Source: Meandrina meandrites
Taxonomy: Eukaryota; Cnidaria; Anthozoa; Scleractinia; Meandrinidae
Assembly: GCA_963693305.1 (NCBI GenBank)
Contig: OY855908.1
Coordinates: 8,407,001 to 8,471,000 of the forward strand
Length of the DNA: 64,000 nucleotides
Direction: 5' to 3'
A model generated the notes under the pieces. That model was not told the origin of the DNA. It saw only the letters and a list, made by a program, of their open reading frames with translations, and searched no databases. Of this stretch, positions 32,420 through 43,689 are shown in pieces (the first letter of the stretch is position 1; every line of letters starts with the position of its first letter). A program made the translations under genes and the position numbers.

Positions 32420-33225
32420 TTGTAAGAGGCTGTCTCTGTTAGAACCACCCACTCGCAAATTCGCATAAAAATAATTTTGCTTGAAACTCTGGCAACTGAA
32501 AGACTTTACAAAACACTAAAACACATTAATTTTGGTTTGATTCGAAATGATATTTTGGTCGCGTTAGGAGCCATAGAAGATTTTGCCCCTGCCGGGTCCG
32601 CCGCTACGTCTGGAAAATGAAAAATAGGCATTTTTCAAGTCATTGTAGACTATTTTATTTACGTCGACTACGAGGAAATTTTATGTCAATTTGCTCATAA
32701 GAATTTCAAGATTACTACGAATGTAGCAAATTTTCCCTCAATTTAACTGAAAATGTGAAATTATATTTATTATGAGCACTACCATTCGGCTTCGATCAAA
32801 GGCTCGAAAAGGACCTTGATTTAGAGGCTAATTTTTGAAAATTGGGACCTAATTGTTAAATCGACCCTACAGAGCCGGAAAGTGTAGTCCTTCAGCGGCC
32901 AAAATATGCAAAATTCCATGTACGTTTTCAGTATTTTAAAAGTTATGAAAAGTTATGACCTGTTGTATCAGTACATGTACGAGTATTTACGACATTTCCA
33001 CCTATATCGAAATCGACCCATTTTGAACAGATTTTTTTATAAAAACAGCTTACCTGCTTCGCAGATCGGAATCATTACGCCTTTAGAAATTTTTCCAATC
33101 TTTCAGACAGCCGAGTTCCATTACAGCTCCAGCAAATACTGAAATGGGTCGATTTCGATATAGGCGAAAAAATCGTAAATACTCGTACATATGCTGATAC
33201 AATCGTCATAATTCCTTTAAAGGTA
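32420..33225 (+). repeat. Interspersed repeat R with internal hairpin, copy 1
   Basis: Related in inverted orientation to 57480-58355. An inner hairpin has arms at about 32969-33020 and 33142-33197 (cctatatcgaaatcgaccca and complement). No coding capacity. It replaces the SINE-bearing 3' flank normally found after group 2 genes. Confidence 0.65.
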
Positions 33226-33469
33226 AATTTAGGTAATAATTTCAAAATGCTGTTATCACCAATGTAGAGAAGACCGAGGCTCTCACGTTAATTGACGCGA
33301 TTGAAAAAGTAGCTTGAATTGATTATTTTAGTTTGCCTGATCCAAATTTAACATTAAAATTGAGAAAAAGCCCCAAATGTCACTGAAATGTCATCTTTTT
33401 GGCATGGAAAAAAATCAAAAAAAATCGCGATAAAGCGTTACGTACTAAAAGTAATCACAGTACATATAG

Positions 33470-33545
33470 AACAATGCATATGTTTTGTTAGATGTTAATT
33501 AAAAATTAGAGCTCGCAATACTACTGGAAGTTGTAGATTGTATTT
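33470..33545 (+). promoter_or_regulatory. Putative promoter of the group 3 gene at 33781
   Basis: Matches the block before 16370, but the TATA-like core is ACATATAGA and the inverted CCAAT box is degraded to ACTGG. Confidence 0.3.
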
Positions 33546-33780
33546 TTTTGATATAAAGTTTTTATTTGATCCTGTTTCTTTAAAACAGCAGCAGCACTAA
33601 CAAATATTCAATACAGCAAGCCGAGCGGGAGGTCAAAGCTAATATGTTTACGATAGTAACCTTTCCACATTCTAATACAACTCGACCCACTGAGAAAAGA
33701 AACAATTACCAGAAGAAATCTGCAGCTTAGCGCCAAGCCTGTTAGAAGCACTTGAAAGCACGGCACAGTAACTTACTGCC

Positions 33781-34656
33781 ATGTCTAATACAGCTACTAA
33801 TGTTATCGTATTTGCTGCCGTATTTGAGTCGCTGTTCATTATTGTTGGAAACATTTTCACCATATTCGTGTTTTGGAAGCACCGTAACAGACTAAAGCGA
33901 ACTTATGTTTTTCTAATAAACTTAGCCGTTGCGGATCTACTTGTTGGATTTACAGAACCAGTAGCGTTACGAACGCTAGATATTCCTCACCAACTTGAAG
34001 ATCCAAACGTCAACAGCATCAGAGGCAATACTTTAACTGCATTTCAAACAACTTTTTCATTCGTGTCAGTATTTTTCCTCGTACTCATTTCCATAGAACG
34101 TGCATATGCTATGATTTGGCCGCTCCGCCATCGAGTAGCAAGCACCAAAGGCTATATTTATGGTGTAACGCTTGCGTGGGCAGCTGGAATGCTTGCAGGA
34201 ATACTGACATTGCTAGCTGTACACGACATCTTGGATTTCGCATATTGGACAGTTGCATATGGCTGTATCATGGTTTTATGTTTGATCATGGTGTGCGTGT
34301 CTTATCTATCAATCCGAACAAAGCTTCACCGCAGAGATCCTACCATTGATGCATCTGATAACAGTCAAAATGGGCCTCAGCAAAACGCGAAATTTTCCAG
34401 GACTCTGTTCGTTGTGACAAGTGCATCTCTTGTCCTTTGGTTACCAAGTATCGTAATTTACTGTACACATTATCTATGTTCCTCTTGTGCTCCACTACTT
34501 CTGTTTCACGTTTTCAATATTTTTCGTTTGGCGAATTCTCTCGTAAATCCTATCATTTACTGTTTTAGAATACCCATTTTCATAGAAACATTTAAACGAA
34601 TGAAGGTCTGCAAGCAGTCAAAACGAAATGAATATCAAGTTAATTATACACCCTAA
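33781..34656 (+). CDS. Group 3 class A GPCR
   Basis: Intact 291-aa receptor: N24, D52, E106-R107-A108, W133, Y175, W220-L-P222, Y227 at 6.55, C233-S-S-C236, N256-P-I-I-Y260. Loop 3 keeps NSQNGPQQNAKFSRTL. TM7 continues YCFRIPIF instead of YSFRIPMF. The tail SKRNEYQVNYTP has an insertion relative to other groups. G at -3 of the ATG. Likely the best-preserved group 3 member, since the 16370 copy has an altered tail. Confidence 0.92.
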   Translation: MSNTATNVIVFAAVFESLFIIVGNIFTIFVFWKHRNRLKRTYVFLINLAVADLLVGFTEPVALRTLDIPHQLEDPNVNSIRGNTLTAFQTTFSFVSVFFLVLISIERAYAMIWPLRHRVASTKGYIYGVTLAWAAGMLAGILTLLAVHDILDFAYWTVAYGCIMVLCLIMVCVSYLSIRTKLHRRDPTIDASDNSQNGPQQNAKFSRTLFVVTSASLVLWLPSIVIYCTHYLCSSCAPLLLFHVFNIFRLANSLVNPIIYCFRIPIFIETFKRMKVCKQSKRNEYQVNYTP

Positions 34657-35689
34657 TATACTTGATAAAACTTACATGAAGGCAGCAACAGAAAGGAACA
34701 TGCAAAGAATGGTCAGGTGTTGTCATTAATGAAAAAATGCGACCATATATTTAGTCAGAAATGTTTAATTTGAAATTTCTATTATATGAGTGAAGGTTTC
34801 CTTTCAATAGCTCTTTGTCGCTTTAGTGTTATTTGATTAGATTAAAGCCTGGTCGGATGTTTACTCAAAAGAACCCAGCGTTTCAAACAGTTTCTTCCCG
34901 TACATCAATATTTTTCCTGTTAATGGAAGGAGGAGATCGTGACCGCACAAACGAAAATCCACCAAGGATATTTCTCCACAGCATAAAGTGAAAGAACCCC
35001 CACCCCCAAGAAAATTTTCCCAAATTACAATGGAAATGTCCATTCCATTTACATTTTCTCAATTCTGAAGCGTTTAAAAGCCCGTTTCGTTTAAAATGGA
35101 AATTCATTACAGAAAGGTTAAAGAAAAGTAAAGATCCTTAGACGGTGAGACAAGTGGATGATGAGTGAAAATTCCGACCAATTCAGCAGTTTTGTGAAGC
35201 AATTTTGTGATTTTTATGTGTTAGGAACAAAGTTTGGGAATTTTCGTGATTGCAAACGTGAGTTGAATCTACTGATAATGGAAATAATATATTTTGATCT
35301 GTCAACCATGGGACATCGTGTCTCAATCTTGACATTTATTCTCTTAGAATTATTTCTCTATTTCCACGAAAATCATTAATCAGCAAACCTAGGTGGATGT
35401 ACTTCCTAATCAATTTTATTTATGGATCTTAATCTCAACCTAAAGAAAAAATAACTTAAAATATGTGCATGTTATTAAGCAGCTAAATCACATATAAGCA
35501 ACGCTGTGAAACTCAGAAATTACAAATATGAAGATGATTATTGAAGTCAAGATCAGAAGAAGTAAACTGTTAGTCAAGAGCATAAGCAAGTAATCTGAAG
35601 GTCTTACAACCTGAAGATGGATATGAAGAAACATCTTAGAAGGAGTCTTGTAAGTAACTCACTGGCAATTTAATAAATATATCTACTTT
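34657..35689. other. 3' flank of the 33781 gene, no gene
   Basis: 34657-34850 is group 3 flank. 34880-34930 (aatatttttcctgtta) is related to the arms of the palindrome at 38088-38432. A 73-codon frame at 35158 shows no recognisable content. Confidence 0.5.
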
Positions 35690-37240
35690 ATTTTTCGCGA
35701 GTCTGGTCGCTCGTTGGTCTATCGACAGCTGGAGTACCACCGCTCTGAGCTAATCCCAGTCGGCTAAATCTCCTACAGAAAGAACCCTTCAACACTGATG
35801 CAGAATCGAATGTCGGCAAGCAGCCTGCTACCAACGAAACGAACAAAACGAAGGAACAAAGAAAAAAAGCAGCAGAAACTGGACAATCTAAAGAGACAGA
35901 CGATTTCATAGAAGAAGAGGTTCCTCCTTATAATATCGATTCCGACAGGAAAAGAAAAAGCCCATACTAGAGCTCACGGATGGAGAACATGAAGACACGT
36001 TGAAATTTCTCAAGGAGCTGGAACTATTTTTTTTCAAAAAGGCGGACAACTTTTTAGATGGGTTAGATACATGTCATTTAAGTATACAGATTGCTATTTA
36101 GCTTAAGCTGTACTAAGTTATTTTGCTTTGTTATCTTTACCTTGTCGTTTCAGCTGTTTTCAACTCGTTTTGTGTATCTTAATGTTTTTGTGTACATTCC
36201 GTGCATGAAGCAGGTAGCATCGAAAGGCGTTGTTACGCGAAGCCAAAGCAAAACATTTTGCCACGTCAACTGCCAAAATCCTAAGGAAACAACAGAAAAG
36301 ATGAACGACCACGAGGACGAAGTTCCTCAAAACGACATGGTGGAAACCAGGAGAAAATTTGTTTTTCGTTTGCCAGAATGAATTCCTTGAAGAAATATTG
36401 AATGATATATGTGGGCGATCATTGATGAAGTTACCTCTCCTGAACTGAAATCATCGGTCAAATTAGAGCCGTTTACTGGCTACGAAATAGAGGATGTAAA
36501 TCGTTTCCTCAAAAAATATTCACACCGGTTAAACGCCAAAGACGTTCGCTTAAGTCCTGGCGGATTGCGGATTTGGCGAGGCCGCGGATTTGGTGGGCCA
36601 TCTCAAAGGTCTGGCCGAAACCTGGTACTTCTTCCCTCGACCGGTGGAGAAGAAGTGACTTTGATACCCCCGTTAACGCCCTAAGGCAAAGATTCGCTGA
36701 GTTCGCGAAAATAAGGACCCAATGAATCCTTAGATTCATTCATAGAGTTCATTAAAACACCTGCCAACGATTGGGCGTGCTGCAGCAGGACGAACTGCAG
36801 TATTCCGTGCATAAGCCAACCGATTACCAGACAGCGGAAAATTTAGCTCGCTTGAAAGTTTCTGTCAATAAAACGATCGAAGAAAAAACCATCAAAGACC
36901 CGGAAAAAAGATCTCCTATACAAGCTTTTACAAAAGTTGGTTCCACAGCCTTCTCAACCAACAGGCCCTGTAAAAGAACCAAAGCAGTTGCAGCCTTTCA
37001 GCCTGCAAACGAATCGAAGAACGATTTATTCTCAGAGTTCCGAAAGCTGCGAGCTGAACTCCGAGATGAAATACGATCGCTTAAGTCGGACTGCACTTGC
37101 CCAAAGACACGCCAGGGGACACAGTTCAATCGGCAGTCTTCTTAATTTCCCAGATATTGAACACAATTTACAGTTTCAATATGGAAAAGTGTTCACCCCT
37201 GGAGAAATTTTGCCACTCCATACAATCAACCCATAACAAC
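35690..37240 (+). mobile_element. Degraded gag-like retroelement region
   Basis: Several short frames read together like a retrotransposon gag. 36214-36381 has KGVVTRSQSK and an acidic stretch. 36409-36540 reads EPFTGYEIEDVNRFLKKYSH, as in capsid-type domains. A shifted frame then gives RQRFAEFAKI. 36771-37145 gives HKPTDYQTAENLARLKVSVN and a coiled, charged C-terminal part. Frames are broken by stops and shifts, and no protease, reverse transcriptase or clear LTR pair was found. Assignment to a Ty3-like element is a guess. Confidence 0.4.
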
Positions 37241-38087
37241 ATACTTTCTCTTCAGTTTTACTTCAATTAAATGCTACAAGTGGACTCGTAAGCCACACAC
37301 GTACGCATTGCCGACCTATTTTTATACGAGCGAGAGCTCCTTTTAATTAGTTACTTGCTGGTAAATTTTTATTTCATCAGAGAAAAGACTCTCGATGTTT
37401 TCTTATTAATATAGTTCCTCGTAGAAATGGGGTTGGTATGCAAATGCTTAATTTGATTCCTAACCGAGAAAAACGCAGAGAAACGCCGTATTAAGGTCAT
37501 TTCCCTGTTTAGCACTGCGTATATCCTTACTGCGCACGATTTATTGCTTCATTAGCGCGCGCACGTCCAAGGCCTTATAAGTTTGTAATGAGGCCAAGCT
37601 CAGTAGGATAAAGAATGGTTATGTACTCTTAAACAAGCATGGGGACCAACCTTTTTTTCCAAGGATTTTTAACCTGTCATTCATCGTCTTTTTGTTCAAA
37701 GGTAGAGTAGGAAAAACACCACATGTTTAAAAACTAACTTACTGCTAGAAATGCGTTACTCACGAAGATAAATCATGACCTCGAGAACGCGCACGCGAGG
37801 ACGCTTTTGAGTCAATTTCTTCCAATGCTACGAGTATTTGTCATAAAATATGTATCACGTTTTTCCTTGTTAGCGCTTTAGTTGTGTGATTCCTGCTCCT
37901 ATGGAAAGACGCGTAAACTGATCAAATAAGCGTGTACTTCTTAGGTGAAATTACAAGCAATTATGGGGTAACTAATTGTAAACATATCTCGTAAATGGAC
38001 CCCGGGACCTATTCTTTTTATCTTATATTTCGAAACACTGCATGATTGTGAAAGTTTGCCAAAAATCCTATGTTTAACTTTTTTCAG
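37241..38087. other. Receptor 3' flank remnants, no gene
   Basis: 37320-37500 matches group 3 3' flank elsewhere (cctaaccgagaaaaacgcag, as at 49376 and 58619). Otherwise nothing was seen. Confidence 0.5.
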
Positions 38088-38432
38088 GAAATGATATCGC
38101 ATTTCAAACAACTTTTTCCTGTGTGCTAATATTTTTCCCGTTATGGCTGCTGAGGTACACATAATTCTTTTCACTTCCTATTTTGGAAAACCTACTCTGG
38201 AATGACCATGCAGGGACAGTTTCAAAGAAAAATACCATTTTGATCATAATTCAAGAAAACTTAATTCCATCTTTAACTTCCCATGGTATTTTTCTTTGAA
38301 ACTGTCCTTGCATGGTCATTCCAGAGTAGGTTTTCCAAAATAGGAAGTGAAAAGAATTATGTGTACCTCAGCAGCCATAACGGGAAAATATTAACACACA
38401 GGAAAAAGTTGTTTGAAATGCGATATCATTTC
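38088..38432. repeat. Large palindrome, arms about 150 bp, loop 43 bp
   Basis: 38088-38239 and 38283-38432 are reverse complements with very few differences. The arm content (ggaatgaccatgcagggaca) is a receptor 3' flank sequence, also near 13310 and 58700. It is therefore an inverted duplication of flank, placed about 500 bases before the 38928 gene. Confidence 0.85.
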
Positions 38433-38615
38433 TAGCCTGAATCAATCTTCTATCTGAACGAAAAGTGATTTACAGCACACAACACTTTTACTACCAAAAC
38501 TATTAAAATTAATAACTTGGGAAAATCGTTCCAAACAGATAACATCTTATTAAAAGCTATGCATATGCTAAATAGAACACTATTTATTTGTCAGTATATT
38601 ATTCTTGGAATATGT

Positions 38616-38730
38616 TTATATAGATATTTTACATGAGAAAGCAAAGAGCTCTGAGCCGGAAAGGTGACTTCATTGAGCGTGCACAGGCGACAATAATTTG
38701 TCAAATGTTAATTAAAAATCGCGTCAGGCA
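38616..38730 (+). promoter_or_regulatory. Putative promoter of the 38928 gene
   Basis: TTTATATAG (38616-38624) and the TTAATTAA block are present. The inverted CCAAT box is deleted (caggcatggaag where relatives have an ATTGGAAG). Confidence 0.3.
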
Positions 38731-38927
38731 TGGAAGTTTTCATTAAGTTTTTAATATGTTCTTAACAAAGCATGCCAGGCGGGCGTCACAGCTTGACTAT
38801 AAAAAAGAAAGCAAATCTTGCCTCTTTTTAGCAAAACTCGACCCACTGAAAAAGACCAGAACCAACGGTTTAGTGCCACGTCGGTTTAAAATTTTAAAAG
38901 GAACGTCCGAGTAACGAGACATGTACG

Positions 38928-39806
38928 ATGTCCAATACAGCTATTATTGTAATTATTTGTGCTGCTGTATTTGAGTTATTGATCATTATTGTTGGCAACA
39001 TTTTCACCATATTCGTGTTTTGGAAGCACCGTAACAGACTGAAACGGACTTCTCTTCTGCTTATAAACTTGGCTGTGGCAGATTTGCTTGTTGGATTGAC
39101 AGAACTGATAGCGACTGGAGCATATAAACTGCCACGGGAGCTTAAGGAACACACTTTGTTCAACAGCACTGTTTATGGATTTTTTACCGGCATATTGCAT
39201 ACATCGTTTTCTTTCGCTTCAGTATTTTTCCTTGTACTCAATTCTCTGGAATGTGCATATGCTTTGATTTGGCCTCTCCGCCATCGAGCAGCGAGCACCA
39301 AGGTTTACATTTACAGTGTCATTTTTGTGTGGGTGGCTGGAATATCTTCAGGTACATTGTCGTTTCTTGGTTCACGGGGCATCATAGATGACGAAATTTG
39401 GAACGTTGCAGGTTGTTTCGTAGTCATTTTATGCGTAACCGTGATCTGCGTGTCTTATCTTGCAATCCGTAAAAGACTTAACTGCAGAGTTCCTGCCCTC
39501 GACGGGGCTCGGCATAACAGGCAAACTGATCTAGAGCAGAAGGCAAAACTGTCCAGAACTCTGTTTATTGTGATAGCGGCGTCTTTTCTCTTTTGGTTTC
39601 CTTGTATGGTAGTTTACGCTATTTACTCTCTTTGTCGGCATTGTATTCCTTCAATTGTAGTCCATATTTTTACCATGTTTCGTTTGGCGAATTCTGTTGT
39701 CAATCCAATTATTTACAGTTTTAGAATTCCGGTGTTCAGAGAAACGTTGAAGCGAATGAAACTCTGCAAACAGTCAAAACAATATACAGTTAGCTATAGG
39801 CCTTAA
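38928..39806 (+). CDS. Group 2 class A GPCR with Glu-Cys-Ala
   Basis: Intact 292-aa receptor: N24, D52, sequon N79-S-T in outer loop 1, E108-C109-A110, F-W-F-P in TM6, Tyr at 6.55, CRHC in outer loop 3, NPIIY. The residue four before Cys3.50 is Asn (VLNSLEC), a polar change within TM3 not seen in relatives. Tail SKQYTVSYRP. A at -3 of the ATG. AATAAA at 39869. Closest relative is the gene at 61867, together with its flanks. Confidence 0.92.
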   Translation: MSNTAIIVIICAAVFELLIIIVGNIFTIFVFWKHRNRLKRTSLLLINLAVADLLVGLTELIATGAYKLPRELKEHTLFNSTVYGFFTGILHTSFSFASVFFLVLNSLECAYALIWPLRHRAASTKVYIYSVIFVWVAGISSGTLSFLGSRGIIDDEIWNVAGCFVVILCVTVICVSYLAIRKRLNCRVPALDGARHNRQTDLEQKAKLSRTLFIVIAASFLFWFPCMVVYAIYSLCRHCIPSIVVHIFTMFRLANSVVNPIIYSFRIPVFRETLKRMKLCKQSKQYTVSYRP

Positions 39807-39959
39807 CTCAAGCATTTAAGTTAGTAAAAAAGTAACTAGGATCAGCAATGTTGAACCGTCATATGTGTAATAAATAATTTTAAGCTCGATAAATAAATGG
39901 CAAAGATGATATGTTTATTTGTATGAGCATGGGAGCAAGAAAAATGCACACCTTGTCAA

Positions 39960-40103
39960 GAACTACCACATAAAATACCCATGAACTGGTCCTGTGATCT
40001 AATCGGGAGCTGTTGCGTTCGAATACCAAAAGGGCGCAAAGAAATTTCTTTAATTCGTGTGCTTGTGATTTTCTCAGTCAATTGAGCTTATGCTAAGAGA
40101 GGG
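39960..40103 (+). repeat. tRNA-derived SINE, left part, split by an insertion
   Basis: Degraded head with a GCGTTCGAATACC B box, then the family tail. It continues at about 40537 (aagaagggaattctcgggtt) after an inserted element. Confidence 0.55.
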
Positions 40104-40537
40104 GGGTGAATAGGGGTACGCAAATCCGTCGATCCGTGCTATTTTTTTTTTGCCAAATCCGTCAATCTGTCCCTGTTTTCGTTCAAACCCGAATCCACGC
40201 TATTTGAAAGACGTTGAAAGCTTTGAGTAGTATTGTTTCACTGCAACGGACGGTAGACGTTGTTTTTTATGCCAATTTTTTCATTGCTTGTTTTTGGGAC
40301 AATTCCGCGCCAACATACCGACGAAGATCGAACAAAGTGATCCGAACTTCGTTAAATAACAACGATCCACACTTTCTGGCATAAATAGTCCGGAATCCGT
40401 GCCAAAATTTTCAGCTAATCCGCGATCCGCTGTATAATTTTCGAAATCCGCGAATCCGCTCAATGTATAGCAAAAGTCCGCAATCCGTGTGCTTTTCAAG
40501 GCCAAATCCGTCGATCCGCGAACTTATTCACCCCCTC
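40104..40537. mobile_element. MITE-like element rich in AATCCG motifs
   Basis: The ends ggggggtgaata and tattcaccccctcc form a short terminal inverted repeat. The interior has at least ten AATCCG/GATCCG words. It interrupts a SINE whose unbroken form is seen at 24990-25190. No coding capacity. Confidence 0.6.
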
Positions 40538-41014
40538 CCAAAGAAGGGAATTCTCGGGTTACCATTACAGTACTTAAAAACGACAATTGCAGTTACTTCT
40601 CTACTTTCTGGCTTTTATTATGAGTTCTGCGTAATGAATCATTGCATTCCCAATTGCAGCCACAGTAGAATACTTTTAACAATGTCCTTAACCGGTTAGT
40701 TTATTTTTTATAAGTAATAATTTCAAAATGTAGCTAAATGTCGTTATCACCAATGTTGAGGAGACCGATGCTCTCAAATTAAGTAGCTTGAATTAATTTT
40801 GTTAGTTTATTTGAGATATATTTAACATTTAAATTGAGAAAAAGCCCCAATCGTCACTGAGGTATCATCCTTTTGGAAACAGTACATACGGTGAATGGAA
40901 CATTTGTTATTCCTTTACTTTTGTAAAATGTTCTGTATACATTTTACATGACAATCACGATATAGAATCTCGAATATAGAAAATATAGCTCTATGTACTA
41001 AAAGTAATGACAGT

Positions 41015-41150
41015 ATATATAAACCAATGCATATGTTTTGTTAGATGTTAATTCCAAATTACAGCTCGCAATACTATTGGAAGTTGAAGATTGTATTTTT
41101 TGTGATATGAAGTTTTTATTTGATTCTGTTGTTTTAAAACAGCAGCAACA
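41015..41150 (+). promoter_or_regulatory. Orphan group 3-type 5' flank without a receptor
   Basis: Has the full order seen before 16370 and 33781: TATATATA, ATTGGAAGTTG, tgatatgaagtttttatttg and aaaacagcagcaac. It is then followed by unrelated sequence instead of a receptor. The same orphan lies at 62880-63010. Confidence 0.5.
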
Positions 41151-41296
41151 GATGGAATTGAAATATTCGCATGAAGTCAGGATGACAAGATTCTGAAGCA
41201 CTCTGGTAGCGAAAAGCAAAGCCACTGCTTCTTTAGAATGGCATTTTACCTTTTTTTTCTACATCAACTATTGAACCAGGTCAAATTGTGTCGTTT

Positions 41297-41995
41297 ATAG
41301 CGGAGCTCCTGCGGGCGAAGCGCGCCAGCGGAGCACACGGGTAAAATATAAGAATTTTTGGTAAACCCATGAGGCCGAGAAAATTTGGTGCGTACATCCG
41401 CCCGCCCGCACGTACAGACTCTCAGGGAGGGGGAGTGGAGTCCCAAGGCGGCCCGACCGGGCGTGGGTAGGGAAAGGAGAATAGACTGACGGAGATGATC
41501 ATCACGTTAATTCAGATTTAAATAAAGGGTAAAGTTGATAACCGAGGAGCTCAGCTTTTAGGCTTGGCTAAATCTATTTTAAAAAGTTTTTTTCTCATGT
41601 TAAAAAATGATCTGGACATTTCATTTCAACTTAAACGAAGCAATTGTATGAAAAGGCGGCAAACTCGTTTGCACGTTGTTCACTTCTGAATTGAAAGATG
41701 GGTGAATTGAAAGATGGGAAGAAAGCGTGCTGGAGGACATAGATCTTCGTGAACATTTCTTGCTTTATTTGCTTATCTACAGCATTGAAACTTATGCCAA
41801 TTGACGTACGTGCATACGTGCGTACGTGCATGAGGAACCCAATAAAGTGCAGTGACATGTACCTATTATGGGCAACCGTATGCGCTTAGAAATAGTGTGG
41901 CTACTTATTATTTGGGAAACAGTGCAAACTCAAGCAAAAAATAATAATAAATAAGAGCTCCGCTTTTAGGCCTGCCTAAATCTATATTACAATTT
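41297..41995. repeat. GC-rich repeat cluster
   Basis: gcggagctcctgcgggcgaa begins a GC-rich segment (41297-41460). Related gagctc...cttttaggc ends occur near 41548 and 41957. Probably one or two nested foldback repeats. 41804-41832 is a perfect alternating purine-pyrimidine tract (acgtacgtgcatacgtgc...). No gene. Confidence 0.45.
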
Positions 41996-42374
41996 CTTCA
42001 TTCCGAAATTCTGATTGTTTTTATTAAATACTGAGATGTTTGTTTCATATATGTCAAGAAATATCTGTTCACCCTCGTTTAAGCTTGATAGGATATGATT
42101 CCTACCGTCTGGAAAAGATATCATTGTTTTTGTAAAGTGCCTTTTCAAAGCTCAAATTATTGACGTCGCAGTCCTATACAAAAATACACATCTTAAGCGA
42201 TTCTCTTTGGCGACACGACGGGACTCGTGCGAGTTTCCCGCTTTCACTGCCGTTTCCGTCCTGGCCTTCCCGTCCTCGTATCTTAATGTCCCTACTTTGC
42301 CAGTGCAGTCTAGCTGGACTAAAAATTTGTAAGCGCAAACTGTTTTGGTTAAGTGTCCGATTCAATGGACCCTC
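41996..42374. other. Intergenic flank shared with 63170-63370
   Basis: Nearly the same text follows the group 2 gene at 61867, so the two loci are copies of one larger unit. No gene. Confidence 0.5.
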
Positions 42375-42540
42375 TTCTATCCATTTTTGGTTAAAACGGT
42401 TGACATGGCTTAACTGTTAAAGTTTGGTTTGGTTGGTTGCGTTTAGTAATGTATTTTGTTGTGATTGTCATCGTTAAAAGGATTTCCTGCAGCCAAGGTC
42501 GATTAGCTGTTTTAACCGAAATTGGTTAAGAGGCGTCTTT
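42375..42540. repeat. Imperfect inverted-repeat element, second copy
   Basis: Same element as 18035-18200: ttggttaaaacggttgac ... ttttaaccgaaattggttaa. Confidence 0.5.
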
Positions 42541-42896
42541 CTGGGAGGAAGCAACCAAAACAACATGTATCGATGTTTTCCCGTGGCAACGAAATTATCA
42601 CAGCCTCGGTTTGTGTCATCTGTCTCAAGCTTCATAATTCTTTTTATCAGGAGAAAACCCGAAAGAAATCATTTCAGTAATGACAGACGTGACAAGAAAA
42701 AATATGGAAAAAGACCATTGTTACTGAAATTAAAGCTGTCGAATATACTTCAATTCATATTCAGGGTTCATGTTAATTTTGAAAGCTGACTGCGAGCGGT
42801 CAGTTTTTTTTCGTAAAAACCTCAGCACGACCTGAAAGTAAAATCATGCAAATCAGGAGAAAAAGGAGGAGGGAATGAGGTGCTTCTCGCTGCTCA
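42541..42896 (-). repeat. Group 4 3' block, copy c, distal part
   Basis: Distal part of the 3' block of the gene at 46478. It breaks off at cttctcgctgctca, where unbroken copies (54105, 63570) continue atctcgattcgcat. Confidence 0.65.
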
Positions 42897-43689
42897 CTGT
42901 AGTCCATGAGCCACTAGGGTGGTCGGTATCATATGGGGGGATTAATTTTAAAGGTAATTTTTAGACAGGTGGGGAAGTAACTAGTAAGAAAATACTTGAT
43001 AGCAATTGATCGGTGGTAGTTTATGGACTTGGGCGCCTTTGAAAGTTTTCTCTTAGCATGTAAACGATGCTAACGAAGAATTGTTGATAGCGCCCAGTAA
43101 ACGACACGAAAAATCCTAAAAGCTTCACATCATCGAACATCCTATTGTAAAAGCTCAATTTTACCTTATTTGCTTCTTTCAAAAGTCACGTGCTATGTCA
43201 CATGCGCATTAAAAGGTAAGGATTCTCTAATAAAATTGAGGACGACAGAATGGGGTCCGGTTCTCGGCCGGATCCATGCAGTTCTCGGCCACTTTATGTT
43301 CAAAAAAGTATTTTTACCTAAAGATTGACGGGTTCCTGTACTTTCGTTATCTTAGGTCTTGCCCTCGCACTAACTGTAGGACGTTAACACGTTGGGTTGA
43401 AGCGAAGCAAGGTGAATTTGTTTTTCCGAAAAATTGTTATAACTCTTTTGACCTTTTCAGTGGACTAAGGCAAGTAACGCATGTTACAAACTTTCCTCTC
43501 TAAAATTAGAACCTTAAACACAATTTGTGATCATTATAACAAGAATAAGTTTTAAAAGTAATTTAATATACTGAAAAAGTAATTAAACTTTCTTTAATAT
43601 ATAGATTTGCGCACACTCTTCTTGTGGAAGAGAACGGACTATTCCTATTCATGGACTATTCCTATTATACGGCCTCCCAATTTCCGTTT

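Noticed and set aside
35158..35379. 73-codon plus-strand frame
   Set aside because: No recognisable domain, no copy in the other modules, and a length expected by chance in AT-rich DNA.
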